From the NCBI GenBank assembly GCA_937891465.1, contig CALAHF010000097.1, positions 1-64,000 on the forward strand: a stretch of 64,000 nucleotides of DNA. The letters are read 5' to 3'. The notes beneath the pieces were generated by a model. It was not told the DNA's origin. It saw nothing but the letters and a program-made list of their open reading frames with translations, and did not search any database. Shown here piece after piece: positions 25,325-33,956 of this stretch (positions are counted from its first letter, which is position 1; each line of letters starts with the position of its first letter). A program made the position numbers and the translations under genes. The stretch comes from an uncultured Verrucomicrobiales bacterium (GTDB taxonomy: Bacteria; Verrucomicrobiota; Verrucomicrobiia; Verrucomicrobiales; DEV007).

Positions 25325-28300
25325 ATGAAACTCTTTCTCGTTCTTGCCGTCACCTCATTGCTTTTGATCCCTTTTTCAAGTGCGCAAGATGCCTCTGAGA
25401 CAGCAAAAAAGGCCGACCCCAAATCGCTGAAGTTCACCAAGTGGACGCCTGACTTTCCAGTTCCCGATCCAGTCGCGATTTCGTTTGATGAAAAAGGCCG
25501 CGCCTACGTCACGCAAACGCAACGCCGCAAGGCCAATGACATGGACATTCGGCCGAACTCGGATTGGATTCCAAACGATCTCAGTTTCGAATCTTCGGAA
25601 GACAAACGCGCTTTTTATCGAGCCCAATTTACCGCTGAAAACAGCTCTGGGAATGCCAAGCGAGTGAAGGATTACAACGGCGACGGCGTTCATGACATCA
25701 AAGACCTTACCGCGCTGACCGAACGCATTTACCTCATCGAAGACACCGATGGCGATGGACTTGCTGACAAAAAATCCGTCTACGCTGAAAACTTTCAGGA
25801 TGAGATTGCAGGTATCGCTGCCGGTGTTTTGCATCACGAAGGTGACGTTTACACCACGATCGTTCCCGATGTTTGGAAGCTCCGCGACACCGACGATGAC
25901 GGAAAAGCGGACACGCGCGAATCAATCGCCCACGGCTTCGGAGTTCACCTCGCGTATGCAGGCCACGACATGCATGGCCTGACGGTTGGCCCCGATGGCC
26001 GCATTTACTGGACTGTCGGCGACAAGGGAATGAACGTGACTTCAAAAGAAGGACTTAATTTCAAATACCCAAACCACGGTGCGCTGCTCCGCTGTGATCC
26101 CGATGGAAGCAATTTTGAAGTCTACGCCCGCGGTTTACGGAATGTTCAGGAAATCGCTTTTGATCAATACGGCAACATTTTTGGAATCGACAATGACTCC
26201 GATCGCCCCGGTGAGAAAGAGCGTTTCGTCTACATCGTTCAGCACATGGATGCCGGTTGGCGCTCGAATTGGCAGTATCGAAAAGACAAGTTCAATCCGT
26301 GGATGGACGAAAACATGAGCGTTCCTTATCAGGAAAATCAGCCAAGCCACATCACTCCGCCAATCAGTCTTTACAACAACGGCCCCGCCGGACTTGCGTT
26401 CAATCCGGGCACCGCGCTCAGCCCCGAGTGGAAGGACTACTTTTTTCATACCAGCGCCCCGAACGGCCAGCAGTGGGCGTTTCAGGTCGAAGAAAACGGC
26501 GCGAGTTTTAAAATGGTCAACGACATGCAAATCGGAAACGGAGTTCCGATTGTCGGTATCAACTTTAGTCCCGACGGGGCACTTTACGGTGTGGATTGGG
26601 GCGGGGGATATCCACTGAATGAGCAGGGTGCGGTTTGGAAATGGGATGTGGAAGTGAATCCTGAACAGCAAGTATACCGAAACCTAACAGAAGAATATTT
26701 GGCTCAAGATTTTTCGGCTGATAATATCGATTACCTGAAATTGGCTCAGTTTTTGGACCATGCAGATCAAAGAATTCGATTCAAAGCACAGTTCGAACTC
26801 GTAAAACGGAACGATCAAAATACGCTTCATCGAATTGCCATTAGTCGCAACATGGATTCAACAGACATCCAACTTCTTGGGCGAATCCACGCCATTTGGG
26901 GACTTGGTCAGTTCAATCGTAAATCGGAAAATCCTGATTTCGAAACGCTGATATCACTTCTTGGAGCCCCCAATGCAGAAATTCGAACGCAAGCAGCAAA
27001 GACCATCGGCGATCATTTCGGGCGGCATCTGGCGACGCACAAAGCCCCTTTTCCGAACGAACAAGGTCTGTTCGGCGAACGCACCCTGTTGGTTCAAAAA
27101 TTGATTCCGCTGCTTAAAGACGATTCCGATCGCGTTAAATTTCATGCGGCGATTGCGATTGGAAATCTGGGAATTGAAGACGGCGCGCAGCCGATTTTGG
27201 ACATGGTGAATGCGCTCGATAATGTGAATTATCCATATCTCCGGCATGCTGCGATTGTTGGGCTGACGGGTTGTGCGTCGTCCGAATTTCTCGAATCGAT
27301 TTATGACGAGACGTTCGAATTGGCCCACGGGGTAGCCGTTATCGCAATGCGGCGACGGGGTGATCCGGCGGTCGCAAAATTTCTGAACTCGTTGACTGGC
27401 GGCGTCTCGGAAGACGCTGCCCGTGCTATTCACGATGAGTGGATGATTCCTGAAGCCATGCGGGCATTGGCTGAAGCACTTGAGACGACCAAATTGATTT
27501 ACAGCGAACCGTTCATTCGCCGAGCGATCAATGCAAATTTCATGCTCGGAGAATCGGAACATGCTGAGCGCGTCGCTATTTTTGCGGCACGAAAAGACGT
27601 GCCGGAGGCGATGCGGCAGGAGGCGTTGGATGCGCTGACAAACTGGACAGAACCAGCGGTTTTGGATCGCGTGGTGGGCCGGTATCGCAAACACGAAAAA
27701 CGTGATCCGGAAATCGCCCGAGATCCATTGCGCCCTCACCTCGGTGATTTGCTAACAGACGCGAGTTCAGCAATCCAAACCGAAGCTATGTCGCTGGCGC
27801 GGAATCTGAAAATTGAAATCGATTCGGAAACTCTCATCGCCGTCGCGAAAAATCTGGATTCACTCCCCGAACTCCGAATCGAAGCGATGCGTGGACTTCA
27901 CGCCCAAAAATCGCCGGAGCTAGAGCCTGTTTTGGACGCGGCCTTAGGTTCAAAAAACAGCCCGCTTCGAATTGAAGCGCTGAATTTGCTCGCAAAAATC
28001 AATCCTGAAAAAGCGCTCCAGATTGGAAAAATCGTGACCGATACCGGGGGCAGTAAACTCTCCGAAAAACAAGCTGCCGTCGCGCTACTCGCTGGTGATT
28101 TGGCATCTGAAAAAGGCGATGTGGATTTAAGAACGCTCGTCGCGAATTTTAAAGAACTCCCAGCTGGGCTTCAACTCGATGTAGCCGAGGCGGCTGCGGC
28201 TCGGAAAATCGAGGGCGCACCGGAAGCGGATTTCACTCACACGCTGGAAGGTGGAAATGTGAAACGCGGCGAGGATATTTTCATGAATCACATTGCAGCT

Positions 28301-28549
28301 CAGTGCATTCGCTGCCACAAAGTGAAGGATGGCAGCAACATCACTGGTCAATTTCGTGGCGAGAAAGACGGGGTCATCGAACTTCGTGATCCCGAAAACA
28401 AAGTCACGAAAGTAAAATCCAAAGACGTCAAAGAGCGTTCCGCAGTGGTTTCAACCATGCCACCGATGGGACTGATTTTGCAAAAGCGGGAAGTCCGGGA
28501 CGTTGTCGAATATTTGGCCTCGCTAAAAGCGCCTGAGAAAAAGAAGTGA
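25325..28549 (+). CDS. PVC-type heme-binding CxxCH protein (NHL/dehydrogenase plus HEAT repeats)
   Basis: This 1074-aa secreted protein starts at ATG 25325 (MKLFLVLAVTSLLLIPFSSA). Residues ~35-430 form a PVC membrane-bound dehydrogenase-type beta-propeller with VPDPVAISFDEKGRAYV, DYNGDGVHDI, EDTDGDGLAD and DMHGLTVGPDGRIYW. Residues ~470-950 are HEAT-like helices. The C-terminal c-type heme site is CIRCH (C994-H998), followed by LRDPENKVTKVKSKDVKER and a MPPMG segment with the likely axial methionine. It should be an extracytoplasmic electron-transfer oxidoreductase of unknown substrate. A palindromic repeat encodes residues ~577-591 (NEQGLFGERTLLVQ) between HEAT repeats, with the frame kept. 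Confidence 0.88.
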   Translation: MKLFLVLAVTSLLLIPFSSAQDASETAKKADPKSLKFTKWTPDFPVPDPVAISFDEKGRAYVTQTQRRKANDMDIRPNSDWIPNDLSFESSEDKRAFYRAQFTAENSSGNAKRVKDYNGDGVHDIKDLTALTERIYLIEDTDGDGLADKKSVYAENFQDEIAGIAAGVLHHEGDVYTTIVPDVWKLRDTDDDGKADTRESIAHGFGVHLAYAGHDMHGLTVGPDGRIYWTVGDKGMNVTSKEGLNFKYPNHGALLRCDPDGSNFEVYARGLRNVQEIAFDQYGNIFGIDNDSDRPGEKERFVYIVQHMDAGWRSNWQYRKDKFNPWMDENMSVPYQENQPSHITPPISLYNNGPAGLAFNPGTALSPEWKDYFFHTSAPNGQQWAFQVEENGASFKMVNDMQIGNGVPIVGINFSPDGALYGVDWGGGYPLNEQGAVWKWDVEVNPEQQVYRNLTEEYLAQDFSADNIDYLKLAQFLDHADQRIRFKAQFELVKRNDQNTLHRIAISRNMDSTDIQLLGRIHAIWGLGQFNRKSENPDFETLISLLGAPNAEIRTQAAKTIGDHFGRHLATHKAPFPNEQGLFGERTLLVQKLIPLLKDDSDRVKFHAAIAIGNLGIEDGAQPILDMVNALDNVNYPYLRHAAIVGLTGCASSEFLESIYDETFELAHGVAVIAMRRRGDPAVAKFLNSLTGGVSEDAARAIHDEWMIPEAMRALAEALETTKLIYSEPFIRRAINANFMLGESEHAERVAIFAARKDVPEAMRQEALDALTNWTEPAVLDRVVGRYRKHEKRDPEIARDPLRPHLGDLLTDASSAIQTEAMSLARNLKIEIDSETLIAVAKNLDSLPELRIEAMRGLHAQKSPELEPVLDAALGSKNSPLRIEALNLLAKINPEKALQIGKIVTDTGGSKLSEKQAAVALLAGDLASEKGDVDLRTLVANFKELPAGLQLDVAEAAAARKIEGAPEADFTHTLEGGNVKRGEDIFMNHIAAQCIRCHKVKDGSNITGQFRGEKDGVIELRDPENKVTKVKSKDVKERSAVVSTMPPMGLILQKREVRDVVEYLASLKAPEKKK
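27055..27095. repeat. Tandem-palindrome repeat, copy 7, inside a coding region
   Basis: Units GAACGAACAAGGTCTGTTC and GAACGCACCCTGTTGGTTC with spacer GGC, lying in frame in the PVC cytochrome gene. It is the only copy found wholly inside a recognised domain-bearing gene in this window. Confidence 0.88.
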
Positions 28550-28558
28550 TTTAGCCGG

Positions 28559-29053
28559 TCAGTCTTTGATTTTAACGGGCTTGAATAATTTCGGAGGGAT
28601 CGGTAGAAGCTTTGTTTTAGCCATTTTCGTTACCCGTCCCTCGTTTCGAATCGCTAGTGCGTAAATGTTACCATCACGGCCTTTGAGTTCGAACGCTTCC
28701 GCCGTTGTATCGTTTTTTAGTGGAGGAAGATCGATGAATTCTCTCCTTTTTGCTTTTGGAGAAACCACCACAAAAGGCTGACCTTCGACGCTTTCATTTA
28801 ATTTAATCGCAAGGCGCACCGGATCGGCCGCATCGATCCGAATGAGCATTTTTGAATTAGAGCCCGGCAGCTCAATCTTCAACGAACCATCAAGAAGTCC
28901 CGCTTCCCATTCTGGATCAAGATTTAAAATAGCACGATCAGATGCCTGGTGAATGACCATTGGCGGTCTTTCTGGCGCACTCTTTTGGAATATCAGTACA
29001 GCGCCGAATACCCAAAAGAGAGCCGTAAACATGGGGCCGATTGCGCGTTTCAT
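28559..29053 (-). CDS. Membrane-anchored protein of unknown function
   Basis: This 164-aa protein is taken to start at ATG 29053 (MKRAIGPMFTALFWVFGAVLIF), which gives one N-terminal transmembrane anchor. The remainder is predicted to lie outside the membrane and includes ILNLDPEWEAGLLDGSLKIE and a lysine-rich C-terminus (KTKLLPIPPKLFKPVKIKD). I do not recognise the family. It ends 9 bp from the convergent cytochrome gene. Codon use looks like its neighbours. Confidence 0.65.
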   Translation of the reverse strand: MKRAIGPMFTALFWVFGAVLIFQKSAPERPPMVIHQASDRAILNLDPEWEAGLLDGSLKIELPGSNSKMLIRIDAADPVRLAIKLNESVEGQPFVVVSPKAKRREFIDLPPLKNDTTAEAFELKGRDGNIYALAIRNEGRVTKMAKTKLLPIPPKLFKPVKIKD

Positions 29054-29175
29054 AATGCTAATGCGTTGCGAAACCGGTTTTCGCCTGCCCTGAAGCGCTT
29101 CGCGGACCAGAAAATGCACAATTTTCAGCAAAGAAAGCTCAGAGTGAACGAGAGCAGCGGCTATTATTGGGCTCT

Positions 29176-29448
29176 ATGAACGCTTCCACTTGCCGAATTC
29201 TCAGCACGATCTTTTTTCAAGCTGGCGTGTTTTCAATACTGCTTTCGATTTTCATCTGGTGGTATCTGCGAGGAGGCACTCCGGACGAAATTACCCATGC
29301 CGAGCGCTTTGGTATTTTCGTCGGCCTGTGGGCTCCGACACTCTTGATTTTGTCCAACCGGTTTGATCGATTCGCCGATAAAGCCAAGGAATTTCCCGGA
29401 ACACGCCCTGAGCTTCACGAAGAAAATCAGGACGCGTCCGACAAGTAA
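29176..29448 (+). CDS. Small two-helix membrane protein
   Basis: This 90-aa protein starts at ATG 29176. It has two hydrophobic segments (~14-32 and ~47-65) and a charged tail (FDRFADKAKEFPGTRPELHE). It resembles the many short inner-membrane proteins of PVC genomes, and no specific family was recognised. It is divergent from the gene at 28559-29053 and convergent with ridA. Confidence 0.65.
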   Translation: MNASTCRILSTIFFQAGVFSILLSIFIWWYLRGGTPDEITHAERFGIFVGLWAPTLLILSNRFDRFADKAKEFPGTRPELHEENQDASDK

Positions 29449-29466
29449 TTCTGTTTCGAGATTCAA

Positions 29467-29913
29467 TTAGGATTTGATCTCAAAAATCGCTTCAATTTCG
29501 ACAGAAACGCCGGTCGGCAAGGCTGCAAAACCGACGGCACTGCGAGCGTGAAAGCCATCACCGTCTTTTCCAAAAATCTCGTGAAGTAAATCCGATGCGC
29601 CGTTGATGACAAGATGCTGATCGGTGTATTCCTGCTGAGAATAAACGCAGCCGAGCAACTTGATCACCCGCAAATCATCTAGAGTGCCATGTTCTGCATG
29701 AACGGATTGGAGGATTTTGATCGCGCAATCTTTGGCCGCTTCGTAGGCTTGCTCAGTTGTGACGGCACCGTCGCCAACGATCCCTTTTTGATCGCTGACA
29801 TGACCGGATGTGATCAATAAATTTCCAGTGCGAATGCACAAGTTGAGATAACCGGGCTCGCCCGCTTCAGGAAATTCAACGCCGAGGTCTTTTGCTGTTT
29901 GAGTGTAGCTCAT
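29467..29913 (-). CDS. RidA/YjgF-family protein
   Basis: This 148-aa protein starts at ATG 29913 (MSYTQTAKDLGVEFPEAGEP); the 13 codons before it are not conserved-looking. Features are LLITSGHVSDQKG, QAYEAAKDCAIKIL, LLGCVYSQQEYTDQ, GFHARSAVGFAALPTGVSVEIEAIFEI. The family deaminates reactive enamine/imine intermediates. It belongs to the longer YjgF-like subgroup with a ~20-residue N-terminal extension; the arginine in FHARSAVG is at the position used by active RidA members. It lies 54 bp downstream of an esterase gene. Confidence 0.92.
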   Translation of the reverse strand: MSYTQTAKDLGVEFPEAGEPGYLNLCIRTGNLLITSGHVSDQKGIVGDGAVTTEQAYEAAKDCAIKILQSVHAEHGTLDDLRVIKLLGCVYSQQEYTDQHLVINGASDLLHEIFGKDGDGFHARSAVGFAALPTGVSVEIEAIFEIKS

Positions 29914-29966
29914 GCGGTGAAAGTGCCGAGTGAGCGCCCCTGTGGCAAGCAAAAATCCGATCGCGT

Positions 29967-30809
29967 TTACGGAGTTTTAACTTTCTCCAAATCACCGTCC
30001 GCCTCAATGAACTGGATGACCGGCGCAATCACCGTTCCGGTCTTCCCGTATTTTTCCGAAAACGCCGCGAGGATGGTGATGTGATCATACCGGTCAAAGT
30101 AGATTCCTTTGGCGCGGCCTCCTTTTTCGAGGATGCGTTTCTCCAATTCTTCGGACTGATTCACGGGAACGAGCGGGTCATTTTTCCCATGTATAAGCAG
30201 GAACGGAGGCTCTGTCTCGGCGTCTCCATCGACAAATCCGATCGGCGCAATTTCGTCATCGGTCGCTTTACCAAAAATTCGTTTCAGCATTGGAATCTTC
30301 GACGGCTTCAAGGTCATTGGGCCTGACACACCGATGACGCCGCGAATGATTTCCGGTTTCACGTCAACCGCCTTGAGATAGCGCTCGTCCAATCCCAGTA
30401 GTGCCACCGAATGGGCTCCGGCCGAATGACCCATCAGAAAAATCTGCGTAGGATCTCCACCATGCGCTTCGATATTTTCCGTCACCCAAGCGACCGCTGC
30501 TGCGGCATCTTCGGGAAATCCAGGAAACGTTGATTCAGGAAACAACCGGTAATTGATAACCACCGCAACGTAGCCCTGACTCTGAAACATCTTCCCGATA
30601 AACTGATGCTGAGATTTTCGCCCCACACTCCAACCACCTCCATGAACAAAGACGACGACCGGAACGTCAGCTTCTGCATTTTGTGCGAAGACATCCAATT
30701 TGTGGCGCGCTGAATCCCCATAGGAAAATGTTTCGAACGATTGAGCCAAAAGTTGTGGGGCTCCAAATGCCATCAAGGCAAAGTTCAGAACGGGTAAAAA
30801 CGTCTTCAT
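29967..30809 (-). CDS. Secreted carboxylesterase-type alpha/beta hydrolase
   Basis: This 280-aa protein has a signal peptide ending near LLAQS. The oxyanion-hole motif is VFVHGGGW, the nucleophile elbow is GHSAGAH, the acid is in HGKNDPLVP, and the histidine is in DRYDHITIL. This is the BD-FAE/hormone-sensitive lipase-like arrangement, with all triad residues present. It likely cleaves acyl or feruloyl esters in the periplasm. A perfect hairpin lies just upstream at 30838-30872. Confidence 0.88.
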   Translation of the reverse strand: MKTFLPVLNFALMAFGAPQLLAQSFETFSYGDSARHKLDVFAQNAEADVPVVVFVHGGGWSVGRKSQHQFIGKMFQSQGYVAVVINYRLFPESTFPGFPEDAAAAVAWVTENIEAHGGDPTQIFLMGHSAGAHSVALLGLDERYLKAVDVKPEIIRGVIGVSGPMTLKPSKIPMLKRIFGKATDDEIAPIGFVDGDAETEPPFLLIHGKNDPLVPVNQSEELEKRILEKGGRAKGIYFDRYDHITILAAFSEKYGKTGTVIAPVIQFIEADGDLEKVKTP

Positions 30810-30837
30810 ATTTTCAAACTGGTATCAGCTGAAACGA

Positions 30838-30872
30838 AAAACGGCGCCGTGCTTTAAGAACACGGCGCCGTT
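30838..30872. terminator. Strong hairpin, likely terminator for the DUF4126 gene
   Basis: A perfect 13-bp stem AACGGCGCCGTG.../...CACGGCGCCGTT with a ~9-nt loop is followed by T on the right and preceded by an A-run on the left. It lies downstream of the DUF4126 gene (minus strand) and upstream of the esterase. Confidence 0.8.
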
Positions 30873-30915
30873 TAAATTTGACACACAAAACCGACTCAAG
30901 GAGTCTATTAAAAAC

Positions 30916-32037
30916 TTATTCCGATTCTAAAACGGTCGCTTCAGAGTTTTTATTAGAAGTTTCTGCAGTTTTTTTCACTTTTTTTTCCGAGTCGGATATT
31001 TCTGCCATTTCCGGACTGATTTCACCGCCCTGAACTCCAAGCACGCCTTCCACAACTCGTTCAGCTAAAACACGGTGCCCAGCATGCAGTCGGAAAACCA
31101 ATTTTTCTTTGGTGCTTCGATTAAAAATTACTAAATCTTCGCTGAGAAAGCGCGGTTCCTGAATAATCTCCATGTTTTCGAGCGAAATCGGAACATGATA
31201 ATCTCGGAACAAGCGACGCCCGATAAAATGCAGTGTGTTGTCGTCACCGTTTTCCAAAGAGATGATTGATCCAAACCCCTGGCTGGCGATTCCACGGAAT
31301 CCTTTGGTCTTTCCGACAAGAACATTCGCCGCCCAGCGAACATCCGGTTTTTCTCCGCCAATTCCGTCGGAGAGAGTCAGATCCTGATCGGAAGTCAGCT
31401 GCGAATACAAACGCAAGTGATCTTTCCGAGTGAATCCTGACGCAATCTTGTTCCAGACCAACCAAAGAAACGCTTTGGAGCGGCGAAACATTTTCGGCGC
31501 GAGATATAGTGAAACACAAAGGAAAGCCAGGCAGATGACACCGAAAAGAATTGGATTCGACCACATTAGAGCAATCCCGCCGAGAACCGCGACATCTCCT
31601 CCAACACTCGCCGCGATATTCGAAAACGGTTCGGGAGAGGTATTAATCGCCAGCCTCGTCCCCGCTTTGAAGCTGTGAGATACGAGCGATGTTCCGCCAG
31701 CAAGAAGCGCGATGATAACTTCAAACGCAGGCTCAGTCGGCCCGAGCGTGTGAAGGGCGAGCAATCCACCACCGATCGGACGAATCAACGTGTGGACAGA
31801 ATCCCACAGGGAATCCACCCAAGGGATTTTGTCGGAGAAAAATTCAAACGCAAAGAAAATGCCACTGGCAATGATGATTGCCGGCTCGCCGAGAACTTGA
31901 AGTTCAGGGTATTTCGCGATGACACTGATCATATCGTATTTGATAGCCAGTCCGGTGATGAAGACCGTCATGTATAAGTTCAGCCCTGCCAAAGTGGCGA
32001 AGCCGAGCGCGACGGCGAGTGTTTCGATTACGTCCAT
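30916..32037 (-). CDS. DUF4126-domain membrane protein
   Basis: This 373-aa protein has a hydrophobic N-terminal domain (residues ~1-185) with about five transmembrane segments. It begins like DUF4126 (ETLAVALGFATLAGLNLYMTV) and includes FFSDKIPWVDSLWDSVHTLI and GGTSLVSHSFKAGTRL. After ~200 comes a soluble domain of unknown type (VRWAANVLVGKTKGFRGIAS) ending in a charged tail with EKKVKKTAETSNK. Its function is unknown. Confidence 0.82.
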   Translation of the reverse strand: MDVIETLAVALGFATLAGLNLYMTVFITGLAIKYDMISVIAKYPELQVLGEPAIIIASGIFFAFEFFSDKIPWVDSLWDSVHTLIRPIGGGLLALHTLGPTEPAFEVIIALLAGGTSLVSHSFKAGTRLAINTSPEPFSNIAASVGGDVAVLGGIALMWSNPILFGVICLAFLCVSLYLAPKMFRRSKAFLWLVWNKIASGFTRKDHLRLYSQLTSDQDLTLSDGIGGEKPDVRWAANVLVGKTKGFRGIASQGFGSIISLENGDDNTLHFIGRRLFRDYHVPISLENMEIIQEPRFLSEDLVIFNRSTKEKLVFRLHAGHRVLAERVVEGVLGVQGGEISPEMAEISDSEKKVKKTAETSNKNSEATVLESE

Positions 32038-32443
32038 AGTGCTTGTCTCAGGTGGAGGATGGGTAGTGGGTTGGAGATTTCAATTTCGTGAGTCCGGAAA
32101 AACTGGATCCACGTAATCCACTGACATTCAGCCTCAAAATCTGGTTCCTAACCATTATAAACGGCAAGCCAGCTTGTAACCGTAGACAAACTCGAACGGA
32201 ATTTGTTCAAAATTGGTTAGCATCGATTCTTTACGAACCATCTCGGTTTTTTCGAACCGATCTATTAGGATCGAAAAAACGGGAATCCTGCTCAGAGCAC
32301 AGCCCCAACTAACCGAAGTTAGAATGAGGCTGTTATTCCCCCCCCCAAAAAATTATGGGAGACCTAAAGCTTAGCTTTTTTTATAGTAAAGCAAGAAGAA
32401 AGATCACCTTGCCAAGTTGATGAATATGCTCGTGGAGTTCTCG
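32038..32443. other. 406-bp intergenic region with repeat, G-quartet-free C-run and hairpin
   Basis: The region between two minus-strand genes holds palindromic-repeat copy 8 (32235-32272) and a run of nine C residues (32338-32346). A possible hairpin (AACTAACCGAAGTTAG) is also present. No convincing ORF was seen. The C-run followed by six A residues would be prone to slippage. Confidence 0.6.
32235..32272. repeat. Tandem-palindrome repeat, copy 8 (no spacer)
   Basis: Two degenerate 19-bp units, GAACCATCTCGGTTTTTTC and GAACCGATCTATTAGGATC, directly abutting. It is the only copy without the 3-bp spacer. Confidence 0.6.
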
Positions 32444-32806
32444 TTACGCCTTCTTAAACAACATGCTGATCCCCACGAGGATGAGAATTACCGCAAAGGT
32501 GCGGGAGAGCGTCGCATTGCTAAACTCCTTCATTTTGTCAGATATAAAATAGGCGGCGATCACCGCGCCGATGGCCGTCGGAATAAATACATTCCACTGA
32601 ACCAATTTATCTGCCGTGTAGTTGAAAATCGAGACCGCAGCCGTCGGGGCAATCACCGCCATTGAAGTTGCGACCGCCAGCTTGTGCTCCATTCCGAGAA
32701 AATAAACAAACGCAGGAACCATGATGATCCCGCCTCCGACGCCGCAAAGCGCCGCTACGGTTCCTCCGAGAACTCCGATGAGAAGAGCAATAACAATCAA
32801 TTTCAT
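32444..32806 (-). CDS. Half-size TSUP (TauE/SafE) transporter
   Basis: This 120-aa protein has three or four transmembrane segments and the TSUP start pattern LIGVLGGTVAALCGVGGGIIMVP, with GMEHKLAVATSMAVI. It is half the usual ~250-residue length, as in single-repeat TSUP members that probably dimerise. TSUP proteins move sulfite, sulfoacetate or other organic anions; the substrate here is unknown. Its start overlaps the holA stop by 4 bp, so they share a transcript. Confidence 0.88.
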   Translation of the reverse strand: MKLIVIALLIGVLGGTVAALCGVGGGIIMVPAFVYFLGMEHKLAVATSMAVIAPTAAVSIFNYTADKLVQWNVFIPTAIGAVIAAYFISDKMKEFSNATLSRTFAVILILVGISMLFKKA

Positions 32807-33906
32807 GCGGCAGGGGGACGGTGTAAAATTCGGGTAACAAGTTGATGTAAGACGAGATGTGGCTCCAGCGATGTCGTCACGAGTCGAAGGTTGGCTTCGA
32901 GACAGGCATCGAGTGCGTGCTTGAGCTCAGCAGCTGAAAACTTTCCGCATTGCTGAGCGGCCAGAAAAAGCGGGTAGCAGGAAATATTGCCGTCTTTCTT
33001 TCGCGGCAAAAAAGCAGTTTCTGCCGCAGGCAAACGCAGAACGGAAGCCTCGAAGCCTTTGAAATTTCGCCCGGCCTGAATGCGATGCCGTTCCGTGATA
33101 TCGCGGGCTTGCAGCATGCTTCGAACGCGAGGAACGATCGCTGCCAACAAAAGCCCAATCGCGCTTTCGCCACGACGCAGCTGCTGGTCAATCAGCTCAA
33201 CGCACAGCGGGAGGTTTCGGCGCGCAAGGGCGTCACCAATTTCAAAAATTACGCCTGTATGAGTCGATGTGATGATCGCGCGAACGTCGTCGACAGTAGC
33301 TTCGCGATCGCCCACGTAGAGCGAAAGCTTTTCCAATTCACTCTGCAAAAGCCGCGTATCAGCTCCGACCATGAGAACAAATCGCTCCAATGCATCGTGC
33401 GCCATTTTCAAACCCATCGCCGCCGCGCGAGTCGAGGCCACGTCCATCACCTGCATTTCCCAACCGTCTTTAGAAATGTCCGCCTTGTCGTAAAAGGTGA
33501 CTTTGGCGAGCTTGTTCACCTTTTTGTAAAACGACCGCCGCTTATCAATTTCCGACGCCGTGATGATGAATTTCACGTCCGAGGGAACACCCGCTTCGAT
33601 AAATTTCAGCAATTCCTCGACCGCTCCCAGAGTAGCTTGCGCACGCCCCGTGACCGAATCGCCAAAGAAATTAGCGCCTTGCAGCCAAACCACTTTTTCA
33701 CCGCCAAAAAACGGCAACGTCTGCAGCGCCTGCATCGTCAGCCCCACGATTTTCGACGCGTGATCCGAGTTATCCGCATTTCCATCGACCGTTTCGAGAC
33801 CAAACTCGTCATCCGCCGGCGACAGCTTTTTCGACAACGCAAGCCCCGCGTCTTTCACGCGAGCCTCGTCCGTTCCGAAAATGGCAAATAAATTAGGGTC
33901 TGGCAT
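32803..33906 (-). CDS. holA: DNA polymerase III delta subunit (HolA-like)
   Basis: This ~367-aa protein (start ATG 33906, MPDPNLFAIFGTDEARV) has the clamp-loader delta pattern: early FAIFGTDE, LQTLPFFGGEKVVWLQGANF, LLQSELEKLSLYVGD, VFEIGDALARRNL and ESAIGLLLAAIVPRVRSML. It loads the sliding clamp during replication. A TTG at 33966 in the same frame could extend it by 20 residues and overlap the peptidase gene; I prefer the ATG. It is downstream of the prolyl oligopeptidase gene, and its own 3' end overlaps the TSUP gene. Confidence 0.9.
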   Translation of the reverse strand: MPDPNLFAIFGTDEARVKDAGLALSKKLSPADDEFGLETVDGNADNSDHASKIVGLTMQALQTLPFFGGEKVVWLQGANFFGDSVTGRAQATLGAVEELLKFIEAGVPSDVKFIITASEIDKRRSFYKKVNKLAKVTFYDKADISKDGWEMQVMDVASTRAAAMGLKMAHDALERFVLMVGADTRLLQSELEKLSLYVGDREATVDDVRAIITSTHTGVIFEIGDALARRNLPLCVELIDQQLRRGESAIGLLLAAIVPRVRSMLQARDITERHRIQAGRNFKGFEASVLRLPAAETAFLPRKKDGNISCYPLFLAAQQCGKFSAAELKHALDACLEANLRLVTTSLEPHLVLHQLVTRILHRPPAA

Positions 33907-33956
33907 CGGCTGAGATTTCCACAGTTTTATGAATTGGTCCAGTTTGGAAATGAGAG

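Noticed and set aside
32338-32352. C9-A6 run as a phase-variation switch
   Set aside because: No gene reads through it and no promoter is evident, so slippage would have no visible target.
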